Shown: positions 12,300 through 23,939 of the stretch, piece by piece
Layout of the letters: each line of letters begins with the position of its first letter
Position numbering within the stretch: position 1 is the first letter of the stretch
Source: Pseudorasbora parva
Lineage: Eukaryota; Chordata; Actinopteri; Cypriniformes; Gobionidae
Reading direction: 5' to 3'
NCBI RefSeq assembly: GCF_024679245.1
Contig: NC_090185.1
Location: forward strand, 26,414,926-26,478,925
DNA: 64,000 bases
Translations under genes and position numbers: made by a program
Notes under the pieces: generated by a model
Told to the model about the DNA's origin: nothing
The model's database searches: none
What the model saw: only the letters and a program-made list of their open reading frames with translations

Positions 12300-12960
12300 A
12301 CAACATGGTATTGTGAGAGCTTTATTCCCCCAGACTAATGAAAAAGTGTTTCGGCTACACGAGAGCTGAGCTGAGTGATTGTTCTCTCCATCTGTCTGTG
12401 GGGGAGGCTCTTCCTGCAGGGTTTATCTGGGTTTTCATCAGGGCCGGCCAGCACAAATCCACGTTTTCTTCTGACCCGTGCCGCACCCAGCCCCAAAAAA
12501 CCTAGGATAGATCCCTCTCTGTCTTTAGCCAAACAAGAGCTCCCTTTCTGACAGCCCAGATTAAGTTAAAGAGACATCTGAGCCCAAATACAGGAAAGTA
12601 GGTCTCAGTGTTTAAGGTGTCCCTTGTTTCATCAGGCAGAGCGGACGGAAAGGAACCTCCGGTGAGAGGTAATGAGCACTGGCTGTTTATCAATAACGTG
12701 AAGAGGGTTATGTGGCAGAACGGATAGAGGTGATTACCTCTTCAATACAACACCGGATGTTTGTCTCTCCTCACCACGCCGGAGAGATGGGAAAAAAAAC
12801 ACATCCTTGACCCTGGTGCACTTTGTGTCTCTCAATTACCCGATCGAGAGCGTAAATAAGAGAAAACGAAAGCCGTCTCACTACAGCAAGCAGCGTGTAG
12901 GTGTTTAATGGCAGATTCCTCACATCAGCGAGTCATTATGTTTAGTCATTAAAGGGTTTT
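12300..12960. other. Unique GC-balanced stretch, candidate conserved non-coding DNA
   Basis: Unlike its surroundings, this segment is GC-balanced, non-repetitive and free of transposon termini. The frames on both strands are short. It may be a conserved non-coding element or simply unique DNA. Only cross-species alignment could decide. Confidence 0.25.
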
Positions 12961-13684
12961 TTTTCTTCGCTTTTCTCATTTTGAAAGCACCAGATGCATT
13001 ATGGGCATCCTCACCAAACTGATTAACGGTTAGATGTTTGCACCTACAGCATGTTAAAGCTAATTCTCACTTTCTGTGTCAAGACAAGAAACAACAGGCA
13101 GAAACGATGTTTTTTCATGCACTTCTCATTTTTTATATTTTGAGCTATTTTTTTCCTATAACATGACTATTTCTCCTATTCAGACTAGTGGAAAGAAAAC
13201 AATAAATCTAAAATAATTTTTAAAAAATGGTGTCTGTAGATTTAAATTACAATAGATAGGCCGATCTTTACCCCCATGAAGATTTTTGAGGTGTAACGAT
13301 ATTCAAACCAAACAGAAAAAACGCGATACACCACCCATGGTTCTCATGTCAAACCGAACATGTCCCGACCCCTGCTGCTGGCCCAGCTTTCACTTCACCT
13401 TATGTCACAATACAATTTTTTTCTTTCTTGACATTTGATTACGTAGTATTTAGTATACTTATAACAACTAATAAGAGCTGTATTTTATGAAATATTATTA
13501 TAATATTATTAATTACAAAATATACACTACTAAGTGCATGTCACGTGTCTAGACGAGCAATCTTTCTCAACTAGTTTGGTCGTGAGACGGTTCGAGCCTA
13601 AAGTTAAATAGGCTATAAATATATATAGTTTGAGTGGGTCACGGAGTGCCTGAGAAAAACGTGTTGTCCCGTTTCGGTATGATA

Positions 13685-14914
13685 CACTCACCTAAAGGAT
13701 TATGAGAAACACCATACTAATACTGTGCTTGACCCACTTTCGCCTTCAGAACTGCCTTAATTCTGCGTGGCATTGATTCAACAAGGTGCTGAAAGCATTT
13801 TTTATAAATGTTGGCCCATATTGATAGGATAGCATTTTGCAGTTGATGGATATTTGTGGGATGCACATCCAGGGCACGAAGCTCCCATTCCATCACATCC
13901 CAAAGATGCTCTATTGGGTTGAGATCTGGTGACTGTGGGGTCACTCTGGTGACTTCACTTTAGTACAGTGAACTCATTGTCATGTTCAAGAAACCAATTT
14001 GAAATGATTCGAGCTTTGTGACATGGTGCATTATCCTGCTGGAAGTAGCCATCAGAGGATAGGTACATGGTGGTCATAAAGGGATGGACATGGTTAGAAA
14101 CAATTCTCAAGTAGGCTGTGGCATTTAAACAATGCCCAATTGGCACTAAGGGGCCTAAGGTGTGCCAAGAAAACATCCCCCACACCATTACACCACCACC
14201 ACCAGCCTGCACAGTGGTAACAAGGCATGATGGATCCATGTTCTCATTCTGTTTACGCCAAATTCTGACTCTACCATCTGAATGTCTCAACATACATTGA
14301 GACTCATCATACCAGGCAACATTTTTCCAGCCTTCAACTGTCCAATTTTAGTGAGCTTGGGCAAATTGTAGCCTCTTTTTTTCTATTTGTAGAGGAGATG
14401 AGTGGTACCCGGTGAGGTCTTCTGCTGTTGTAGCCCATCCGCCTCAAGGTTGTGTGTGTTGTGGCTTCACAAATGCTTTGCTGCATACCTCGGTTGTAAC
14501 GATTATTTCAGTCAAAGTTGCTCTTCTATCAGCTTGAATCAGTCGGCCCATTCTCCTCTGACCTCTAGCATCAACAAGGCATTTTCGCCCACAGGACTGC
14601 CAGATACTGGATGTTTTTCCCTTTTCACGCCATTCTTTGTAAACCCTAGAAATGGTTGTGTGTGAAAATCCCAGTAACTGAGCAGATTGTGAAATACTCA
14701 GACTGGCCCGTCTGGCACCAACAACCATGCCATGCACAAAATTACTTAAATCACCTTTCTTTCCCATTCTGACATTCAGTTTGGAGTTCATGAGATTGTC
14801 TTGACCAGGACCACACCCTAAATGCATTGAAGCAACTGCCATTTGATTGGTTGATTAGATAATTGCATTAATGGGAAATTGAACAGGTGTTCCTAATAAT
14901 CCTATAGGTGAGTG
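13685..14914 (-). mobile_element. Tc1-like transposon with short terminal repeats, 1.23 kb
   Basis: The left end CACTCACCTAAAGGATTAT is mirrored by ATAATCCTATAGGTGAGTG on the right. TA precedes the left end. The terminal repeats are only about 30-35 bases, unlike the 200-base repeats of the Tc1 at 9504. The element lies inside the hAT-like unit and is therefore younger than it. Confidence 0.9.
13717..14842 (-). pseudogene. Tc1 transposase, frameshifted
   Basis: Read on the minus strand, the probable start MGKKGDLSNF (about 14767) opens a helix-turn-helix region with SISQSAQLLGFSHTTISRVY and GRKCLVDARGQRRM. The catalytic part follows in other frames. The first Asp lies in a DES-type motif near 14300. 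YFQQDNAPCH holds the second Asp, and [12 protein letters not shown] holds the Glu. The C-terminus ends in SMPRRIKAVLKAK and QAQY before a stop. Domain order and length match the usual fish Tc1 transposase of about 340 residues. At least two frameshifts break it. Confidence 0.9.
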
Positions 14915-15399
14915 TGTGTTGTAAGACTATATGTGTCAGTGTCATTTTCATAGCTTGTTACAAAATAAAAGATTGTTCATACCTTGGAAAACCGAACTTT
15001 CATGTCCTGTCAGCCATTATAGTATAGCACACACACCTTAACTGTACGCGCAAACGGTCGGCACACGCAGTATATCCCTCCATAAAGCGCAAGAACGATC
15101 GTGCAACCTAGGCTAATCAATAAATAAAAGTAAAGTACCAAAAAAAATGCATAACTGGTACACCATTTGTGAGCTGGGAAGGATTTGCATGCAGGTATGA
15201 TGTTTATTCTCTTCATCAGAAGCAGGTTTCATCTTTCACAATGTTGTTATTTTGTATATTTTTTAATTAGTGTGGTGGCTACTTTAATTGTCTTACAAAA
15301 ACTGCCATTTAAAAGCATATAGGTCTATTAATGCACCAGTATTAGTCATATTCATATAATGTATGTGTTTAAGTAGGCTAAGTGGGACATATTTGCTTG

Positions 15400-15427
15400 T
15401 TTTTTTTTTTTTGGGGGGGGGGGGGGG
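15400..15427. repeat. T-run/G-run tract
   Basis: A T run is followed directly by a G run, the same arrangement as at 5475-5503. It lies inside the hAT-like unit 13286-15684. Confidence 0.8.
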
Positions 15428-15684
15428 TCTAGTCTAGTCTACCGTAGCCATTTATTTAATTTTAGTTTACTCAGGTTTGCTAACTGCTCTAAAGAAAACA
15501 TGAAACCAACATATTAATAAAGATGAAGTTAAATAGTTATTGTTATTATTAAGTTAAAGTTAATCTAGTGTTATTATTGCTGGTGCCCTGCAATGAACCC
15601 TGCCTCCACAGAAACAAACCGAACTGTGGCTCCAAAACTGTGATGTGAACCGAACCGTGGCATTGGTGTATCGTTACACCCCTA

Positions 15685-17822
15685 ATATTTTAAAAAAAGT
15701 TTGCATTAGTGTTGAAATGTCAGGCTTTTATGGCTCATAGAATAAGTGAGTATTGAGCTCATACTTGCAGGAAGAAAAAAACTAAAATGTATTCAAAGGC
15801 CCAAACCGAGCAAAAATATGCAATTTGGTGCAGTTGTTGATATTTACACATAAGATGAAATTCTCGTGGCTTGTAATATCAGTTGCCCATTTACATGACA
15901 CTGTTTTCTACTAAAAACTGAAAGCTTTGTATGTATTTTCGATGCTCATTTACATGACAACAGCAGTTTTGTGGGCCTGAAAATGCATGCTTTTGAACCC
16001 AGGGTGCAAGCTTTTGTAAATCATGCTGTCACTGTGATTTTACCAAGTAAAATATGTTTCTGTTCCAATTTGTTGATCCTTGAACACCATTCTTGTCTGA
16101 AAATTTTGTCCATCCCTACTCATAACTAATCCTTAAAAAATCAGAGTGAATGATAGGTGAACAACAGTAGAAACGCATATCCCTGATTGTATGCCTAAAC
16201 TTGACTTGTCCCTCAAATCTGATTGGTTGATTAGAATGTTGAACCAGGAACATGTTTGTACTTGGTGAAATCATGTTCACAGTCTCCATACGCATGCTGC
16301 ATACATATTACATGTTTAGAAGTGTGAAGTTTTTCTATGCAAAGTGACATCGCCAACTACTGCTGTAGTTGTTTTCACAGATCCATGTGTATAGGGATTG
16401 TTTTTTACATGAAAATACAAAGGAAAAACATCAGTAGCCTCGTTTCCAATACAGACTTTTGCAAAACTATTGCGAAATGACGGCGTTTCCATTCACCAAT
16501 GTTATGCGACTAAAGCGTCTTTTTCTTGACTCTCACCATAAGTCATTACAAAGATAATGGCAATGGATGCTGGTAGGTTTACATATATCACAGTCACCAC
16601 ACTAGCTATTATTTTTAATCAAAAGAGAATGGTGTAGAAATTTTAATATTTAGTATTTGTTGGTTTAGATAGTTTAGATTCCTTTATGTCCTAACTGTTT
16701 CCAGGTTTGTTTTGGTTTTGGATCCCAAATGTGGTTTAAGACCCATTGTATATGGAAATGATGTGCAATTTCTTTATCTAACGTACTACACTGCTTGCAG
16801 CATTATAGCATGGCTAGGCTTGTATGAAATATTGGAATATATGGTTGCCATAGCAACATATTACGTAAACCCTGAAGTGAAATGGTGGGGAAAAAACGAT
16901 TTCATTCATCATTATAGCTTCAGTGTACAGATGAAAAATGGGCGGCTGATAATTCAGAGCACTGATTTGGACTGTACGGGTCAAATCAAGTCTTGCAAAT
17001 GATCAGGTTGTGTTGATCCTTCAGCGCAGGTGAACAGAGTCTCTGTCAAGCTGGATTTCAAGGGTACTTGAGCATGAATTCACTGCACAACACGTTGAAT
17101 AATTAAAATGATTCTCTTATGAAGCAAAGCTAAAGATTTTTGTCGGTTTCCAGCAAGGAGGGTCTTTGGAGACGACACAAAATCCACTTTGATGCAAGGA
17201 AGACTTGCATGTGTTTACTGGTGTTTGCGATTGAAAGTATCACTGTTATTTTTTCTCACACTTAAGGGCCTGTTCGAACCTGTTGTTTTTCTATTGATGT
17301 TTTGCCAGGAAGATGATAAAACAGCCCAAAAATCCACAAGACATATCTAGGGTCCATACATAGTAATATCATAGAAACGTGGGGGATGGGCTTTAAATGT
17401 GTCCAGTGCACAACTACCCAGAACACCCAGTCAACTGTATAATAGTTAAACATCTCATTATGTTACAGAAGCTAAAATGGTCAAACTGCACATCTAATTT
17501 CCGTTATATTTTCAGCTTAGTCTCCTAGTTAGATACATTTATTTTTAACTAGACCAAAATATCACAATAATGACACACTGCTTGTGATAACTTTAACATT
17601 TAAAAACAAATTGGTCTATAGTGTCAATAAAAAGTCAGTGGGGTCCATTTGGCCTCTTTCGCTTCCATTGGACAAAAAATATATATTTATATATCTTTTG
17701 AAAATACATTAAGATAAAGAAGTGCACTTATTGAATGTGCAGTTTACATCTGAAATGTATGTGCAGATAATATAATGTTAATTAAATAAAAGGCCTTTTA
17801 AGTGGACTGTTAAAGTACACTT
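15685..17822. other. Non-coding stretch, nothing recognised
   Basis: No gene was recognised. A 96-residue plus-strand frame (16712-17002) has no motif, no splice context and no homology I recognise. The TTTCCAAT and GCGTTTCCATT motifs near 16445-16495 may be a worn transposon end. Confidence 0.35.
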
Positions 17823-17826
17823 TTAA

Positions 17827-18579
17827 AGGTGCTGTATGTAAGTTTTTCACTTTGCTAAAGCATAAAAATTCCATAATATGTTTGCAGATATTTAGGAAAC
17901 ATTAATTCACATACTCGTTTCTCTGAAAAACAACGCTACATGCCGTTATTCTACTTTGAAAGGTGCATTCTGTGTCTGTTTTTGTTTTGATCTGAGCAAA
18001 GCCACACACTGCCAGTTTACCTAATAGTATTTCGTCAGCACAGGTCTGTAGTTAAAAACCATAGACTGTAAAAAAAAAAAAAAAAAATGGATGTATTGTC
18101 CATGACATCAGCCATAGGATTCTGCAGTGCAATTTTGAAGTGTAAAGTAGAGACAACCCGTTTTGAGGCGGGATAGCCGTATAGACCAAAAACAATTTGT
18201 ACCAGGCTGTAAACATGTTTTTTTTCTGCTGTAAAGTTGGGAATTTTAACATGGGGTCAATGAGGTTCTGCTTCCTTCTGGAATCTGTCCCTAGTGGCCA
18301 GTCTAGGAATTGCAGTTTAAGTTACTTCTGTGGCTTCAAGAGAAACTGGGGAAGGTTACCGCTTGTAAAAACCACATCATATTGCTGCCAGAGAACAAAC
18401 TCCGTCAGAGATCGCAGATTCGAAAGCATCCATCTAAAAATCTCTATGAAAAAAAGCATATTAAATCAGTTGATCAACTTACAGTATGTGTAAGTCTCAC
18501 GGAAGAAACGACAATATCAAATATTTTGATTTATTTTGCCTAATTCAACGACTAGCTGTCAATCTTACGTACCGCACCT
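17827..18579. mobile_element. TTAA-flanked non-autonomous DNA transposon, 753 bp
   Basis: Both sides carry TTAA (17823-17826 and 18580-18583). The termini are AGGTGCTGTATGTAAG and CTTACGTACCGCACCT, which are inverted repeats with mismatches. No transposase frame is present. TTAA duplications are produced by piggyBac and Kolobok transposons, and family assignment is open. A dispersed-repeat fragment with a poly-A tract (about 18050-18290) appears to be nested within it. Confidence 0.7.
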
Positions 18580-18583
18580 TTAA

Positions 18584-20432
18584 GAAGTCCACTTTTTAAT
18601 GTCAAATTATACGTTTATTAATATTTTCTCACGCTTAAAGAAACACAAAGGTCTGTCTTGAAACTCAAGATGTTGCAGGCTGATAGGTAAGTAGCACTTG
18701 CAATCACAGCGTTCTCTAGAGGGCACAGCTGATTGGTTCCTGCTGTGTGCAATGAGCTTGCATGAGCTTATGATTACTATTTCAGAAGATAGTAATAGCG
18801 CATAGCAATGAAAACATGGAAAGCCAGAAAATGCTTTCAATCGCAGGGAGTTAAGTGGGTCAAAAAACCCTCTAAATTCCAGTTAATTGAATTTAATATA
18901 TACTATATTTCAATTTTATCGCAATTACCATGCAATTTCATGTCCAAAAACATTACGTTCAGTATATTTATTATGCTAAAGTGGACTTGCTAAAGGATGA
19001 ATAGCTTAGCATTGTGCTAACTGAATGAGAAAAGCTATTTTCATTAGTCAGAACATCACTGTTTTTTCATCAGACAGAGGGGTATTGTTGAGGATGGCAA
19101 CAATTTTGCATGAGCACCAATAGTGTTGTCTTTTCAGCTCCATTGTTTCAAGCTACATTTTCATTTCTTTTTTCTTTTAGTCAGCTTGAGAAGTGAAATT
19201 TAATTAGAATATGTCTGGTGAGGAAGTGAAATCCCTGGGTAGATTTAATCTTGGCAGGTACAGTATGCCAGAGAAAGCCGCTTGTGCACTGAGGTCATGG
19301 AGGCTCAAACAAACTGGTCTGATGGAAATCCAAAGACTTCCTCTTTCATTGACAAATGGATTTGGAAAGCTTGTTGGGGGAAATTGCAGGCAAGATTGGG
19401 CTTATCGTTCCGGGTTGTCTGTGGCTTGTAGAAAACAACCTACATGAGAGATCCCTGCTGAGATGGATTAGGTTCTTACTGTTTACGCTACATCAACCAT
19501 TTTCAGAAAAAATCATTTAAAACATTCAATGCTACGTTAATGCACTCTCCAGCTGCACTCTTTCATCCCCCTACATCATTCACTCGTTGAATAATTTCTC
19601 TTAATTTTTTTTCTTTTCAGAAATGCCTTTCAGGTGCAAATGGGGGCGAGATGTTTTGATTCTTCAATAATCAAATAAAGGAGCGGTGGACAAAGACAAA
19701 GTCCCACTTTATTTGTATCCGATAAAACCGTTGTTCTTGGATTCTCTCCAACATTTTCTCCCCCAAGCAGCTAGCACAGATTCCCTTAAGGATTTGCCTT
19801 ATTGTTCCTTCTTATAGGCTCTTCTGGATAAGAAAGTTCTAGGCTACTTTTTTCCCCCATTCTAACCTAGATAGCGTTTACCGTTGTACAAACCGGTGGG
19901 GGAAGCTAAAATAGTTTGGCTGACCATGCAGATATTCAGCCCTTATTCTCATTCAAGAACCAGCTACACGGTTTTCCTCTAAGGAATATGGAGCTCATTC
20001 AAATTCACAAGAAGGACAAGGCCAGACCAGTTTTGAAAAATAAGCTATTTGTTCTTAATGTACAATATTTCTCTCAGTACTCCAGTTTGTGCTGCTGTGG
20101 CTTGTAAATGTGTGGCATCTTTTAAAAGATGCCACACATTTAAAAATGGTAAAAGAACCATTTAGCCAGTTAAATACAAAATCATAACCCAGGTCCAGTT
20201 CCGGGCCAAATCCCCTCATCTAGCATCTCTAAGCACATTTCAAAATAGGCCAAAATTCAATGTTTTTGTTTTCAGGTATTTTTTCAGGTAAAAGTGTCTT
20301 TGACTTTATTCACTTCTAATTATATTTTTATTTCAAACTGTTAATATTTCAGGTTTAAGAAGTATACTACTTGTTTGTTACTGCCAGCTATGGCATAAAA
20401 GGTATACCTGTCATATTTCATCTCCTGGTAAG
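18584..20432. other. Non-coding stretch with one perfect palindrome
   Basis: No gene recognised. A 78-residue plus-strand frame at 19211-19447 is unsupported. A perfect palindrome lies at 20105-20142. Confidence 0.35.
20105..20142. repeat. Perfect 38-bp palindrome
   Basis: The half-site TAAATGTGTGGCATCTTTT is followed, with no spacer, by its exact reverse complement. No longer element boundaries are evident around it. Confidence 0.95.
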
Positions 20433-20436
20433 TTAA

Positions 20437-20998
20437 AGGGTTAGTTCACCCAAAAATGAAAATTCTCTCATTAATGGCTTACCCTCATGTCGTTCGACAC
20501 CCGTAAGACCTCCGTTCATCTTCGGAACACAAATGAAGATATTTTTGTTGAAATCCGATGACACCAATGTCATTTCCTCTCTCAAGACCCATAAACTATT
20601 TGAACGGTTCTGAATCAGCGTATCGATTCATGATTCAGATCGCCCAAGTCACGTGATTTCAGCAGTTTGTCAGTTAGACACGCGATCCGAATCATGAATC
20701 GATACGCTGATTCAGAACCGTTCGAAACATTGTTTTGAAATCGGCCCATTGCTATATGTCGTTATTTGTTTGCTTTTTGCACACACAAACTATTCTCATA
20801 ATTTCATAAAATTATTGTAGAGCCACTGTAGGGAGTTGGGCTTTTTAACAATGTCTTTAGTGACTTTTATGAGCCATCAGATTTCAACAAAAATTTCTTC
20901 ATTTGTGTTCAGAAGATGAACCGAGGTCTTACAGGTGTCAAATGACATTAGGGTGGGTAATTAATGAGAGAATTTTCATTTTTGGGTGAACTAACCCT
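20437..20998. mobile_element. TTAA-flanked MITE, AGGGTTAGTTCACCC ends, 562 bp
   Basis: TTAA lies at 20433-20436 and 20999-21002. The perfect 15-bp inverted termini AGGGTTAGTTCACCC continue into imperfect repeats (CAAAAATGAAAATTCTC...). An internal inverted repeat (about 20600-20645 with 20690-20735, motif GAATCAGCGTATCGATTCAT) gives a second hairpin. There is no coding frame. This MITE type is very common in cyprinid genomes, from memory. A worn right half of a relative lies at 63400-63562. Confidence 0.85.
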
Positions 20999-21189
20999 TT
21001 AATTTTATAATAATTTCTGTGCAGATATAAAACTGGCTTGATATTGTCTCAGTGAATTTTTAAATAGCAACCCAGCACTGAATGTCTTTGACTCATTAAT
21101 ATTGAGTAACGTGACTGGATTGTAACTACCTAGTGATCACACTTCTAGGAAATTAATATTCATGAGCCATGGTGTAAATTAAATCTTAA

Positions 21190-22682
21190 AGCGATTTCTC
21201 ACCCAAAAATTAAAATATTCTCATTTACTCACCCTCAAACCATCCCAGTATATGACTTTCTTTCTCCAGCTAAGATGTTTAGGCGAATAATGAATCTCTA
21301 TGAGACCATATAATGCAATCAAATGGATGCTGCTTGGTTGACACTTAAAAAAAACCACACACAACGATCCCTATCACACACCTGGTTCAATGCGACACCA
21401 GGTTTTTTGCTAGATTTCATCCCAACCCAGTTATCATTTTCACGTCTAGCGTCACGTTGTCTAAATAGCAGATTCACTTGCGCGCTGTTATCTGTTATCT
21501 CAGCGTGCTGGTGTAAAAACGAGGTGTGTTCAGACAGCCCCACTGAGTGAGATAAAGGAAGAAGAAATCGCTATAAAAGACACAAAACAAACATATACAA
21601 TTCTGGGAAGTATGTATATGGCAAAAAAGGAGAAAAACATTAAGAAAATGAAACAGTTTATCCATTTTTGCTTTGTCTTTTTATTCCCTGAAATTTTCTG
21701 GGTACCCCTTAGAACCTTCTGGAGGATGCCTGGAAAACCCTTGCCTTAGAAGAACCATTTTTGGTTCCCCAAAGAATCTTTTTTTTTTCTTTTTTCTTTT
21801 TTTTCTTTTTTTTTCAGAATCTTTTTGCACTACAAAGAACCTTTTGTGCAATGGAAAGGTTCTTTGAATATTAAAGGTTCTTCATGGAACCATGCACCCT
21901 GCCAAATAACCATTTAAGAACCTTTATTTTTAAAGAGTGTAGGCAGGGGCACAACACGCATACACTCTGCTTAGTTATTACACACACAGGGATGCGCAGC
22001 AGCACACAACATCTTTTAAATATTAAAAATGAAAGGATTCCACTCTGGAGAAGCATTTCCACTTGCAAATTCCACCCTGTAAATTACGAATCCGCCATGA
22101 TGCGAGCACAACTGGCCTTTAAAGGGAATGGGAGATGAGACTCTGATTGGTTTAATGCTCGTTACACCCAAAATGTGCAACCTTTTTAGACCATGCGCCT
22201 GGCGCACCTACCAATTTTTTCCGTTGTTAAACTAGTAAAAGTGGATTTGGAGACGCCCTAAGTGTACCGGCTCCATTCGCTCCAGTCCATGTGCTAAGAT
22301 CATTAAAATAGGGCACTTAGATCATGACAGAAATCCATACGACCCCAGTGGATGAGTCAGTGTATTCTGAAGCGAAACAACATGTGTGTGTAAGAATAAT
22401 ACTAATATTTGAAACTCTTTAAACTATAAACTCTCCTATATTGGTGCGTTCACAAGTTCATAAGTTATTGTGAAGAAACACAATGCAGACAGAATCGTTG
22501 TGTGTGGTTTTTCAAGCGTCAACCAAGCAGCAGTCATTCACACATTAAATGGACACAAATTAATTATTTTCCTAAAAATCTTAGTTTTTGTTTATCTGAA
22601 GAGGAAAAAGTCACAAACACAGAGGATGACATGAGGTTGAGTAAATGATTAGAGAAGTGGCATTTTTGGGCGAACTTCCCCT
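21190..22682. mobile_element. Probable MITE related to the TTCACCC family, with nested repeat
   Basis: The left end AGCGATTTCTCACCCAAAAA follows a TTAA (21186-21189). The candidate right end TTTTTGGGCGAACTTCCCCT lies near 22663-22682, without a preserved TTAA. Internal GAGTAAATGA and TCATTTACTC motifs face each other as in related elements. A nested repeat rich in AAGAACC/GGTTCTT (about 21700-21945) holds a T-rich tract at 21780-21815. Confidence 0.45.
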
Positions 22683-23229
22683 TTTCTTGGGTAGGAAAAG
22701 CAGATATGAAAGCATAAAAATACATTCAAAAAATCACCTGCTTGGGAAAAAAAGTACATTTAGTCATGAGATCATATTGTGTGATGCATGTGCAATTGTG
22801 TCAACCAACCCCAATGTAAGGATTTTTGGCACAGGTTTTGAGGTTGGTTGGCACAATATTAAAAGGCTTTGGTTGCGAGAGAAAACCAACAAACCAATGT
22901 TTTTTCAAATTCCTCCATGCTGTTTTAAATCCCTTCAATCACTTTTTTTGGCTGCTTCAGTTGCTTTTTAAAGCTCTTTATATATAGGCCGTTGAGTTAC
23001 ATGTTAAAATGTGCTAAGAATCTTTCTTTTATTACACTCCATGTGCCAACCAACTCCAAAACCAACTGCCAAATCTCGCAGTGAAATGTAACTGTTTTGT
23101 GCAAAGCATTTGTAATTAAATAATTTCATTAAATTGAATTATGCAAATGAAAAAGATTATTAAACATGAACATAAATTGCCTGTTTAAAACATGAAAATG
23201 CTTTGAATCAGCTGTCAGTATTATAGTTG
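22683..23229. other. Non-coding stretch, nothing recognised
   Basis: A 108-residue plus-strand frame around 22645-22971 overlaps the end of the preceding MITE and shows no motif. Nothing else was recognised. Confidence 0.35.
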
Positions 23230-23620
23230 ATTTGTATTGCATTGGAACTCATTTGAGGAGAAGCCCCGCAGCATTAAATGATCCGAGCTGACCGAGGGGA
23301 TCAGATAAATCCTCATGTTCAATAAATGCACGGAAAAGCGTCTTTCCACGAAACGCAATCATCTTAACGGGCACATAAGCGCTGATCCTAATCCGGAATG
23401 TTTGCTGCGCCCGCCCCTGAAACGGCCCAGCTGCCAGCTTAATCTGCTATGAAAATCATTTTGACGCCTGACTTCATGTCTCTTCGCCTGGACCAGGGTC
23501 ACAGCTCTCTTGCGTGTTTATCTTTTTTATTGAACACCGCGTTCACTGTCATCCATCTGACAGGCTGCTAATGGACGGGTTGATTCCACCTGTGATCCTA
23601 GAATTACACCGTTGCCAAAC
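23230..23620. other. Unique GC-balanced stretch, candidate conserved non-coding DNA
   Basis: A non-repetitive, GC-balanced block stands out against AT-rich flanks, with no long frame and no transposon termini. It is a candidate regulatory or conserved non-coding element by appearance only. Confidence 0.25.
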
Positions 23621-23939
23621 AGTCATTTACTGAATATAAAAGATTACAGTTTTATGTGCATTCTAACATGACTGACCTAAATCATGAAAAAAAAATACAA
23701 AATAAAATTCAGTGCACAAAATGAAAGTCAATGGGGTGCCAAGTTGCTTTTTTGGACCCCATTTACTTTCATTGAATGGTCAAAAACAGTTCAAAATATA
23801 GGATCCTATCATACACCAGGTGCAATGCGAGGTGTTTTTTTTTTGCTAGTTTCCGTGTTGCTGTTTTGAAGAACTAAAAGTGACTCCACCATTGACCAAC
23901 AAAAACGTGGTCTAAAGTCAATAGAGCAGTATTTTTTTG

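Larger units (their letters stand above)
13286..15684. mobile_element. hAT-like element hosting a Tc1 insertion
   Basis: The left end reads TTGAGGTGTAACGATA. The right end, read on the other strand, is TAGGGGTGTAACGATA. The two inner flanks also share the pattern of paired AACCGAAC and GTATCG motifs. The element is about 1.17 kb once the Tc1 at 13685-14914 is removed. No transposase was identified. The 8-bp duplication is not clearly preserved. Confidence 0.6.

Noticed and set aside
13580..13605. GGTTCGAGCC as a tRNA B box or SINE head
   Set aside because: No matching A box at the proper distance and no cloverleaf. It lies inside the hAT-like element.
16712..17002. 96-residue plus-strand frame with hydrophobic stretches
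   Set aside because: No splice signals, motif or family. The length is within what chance allows in this sequence.
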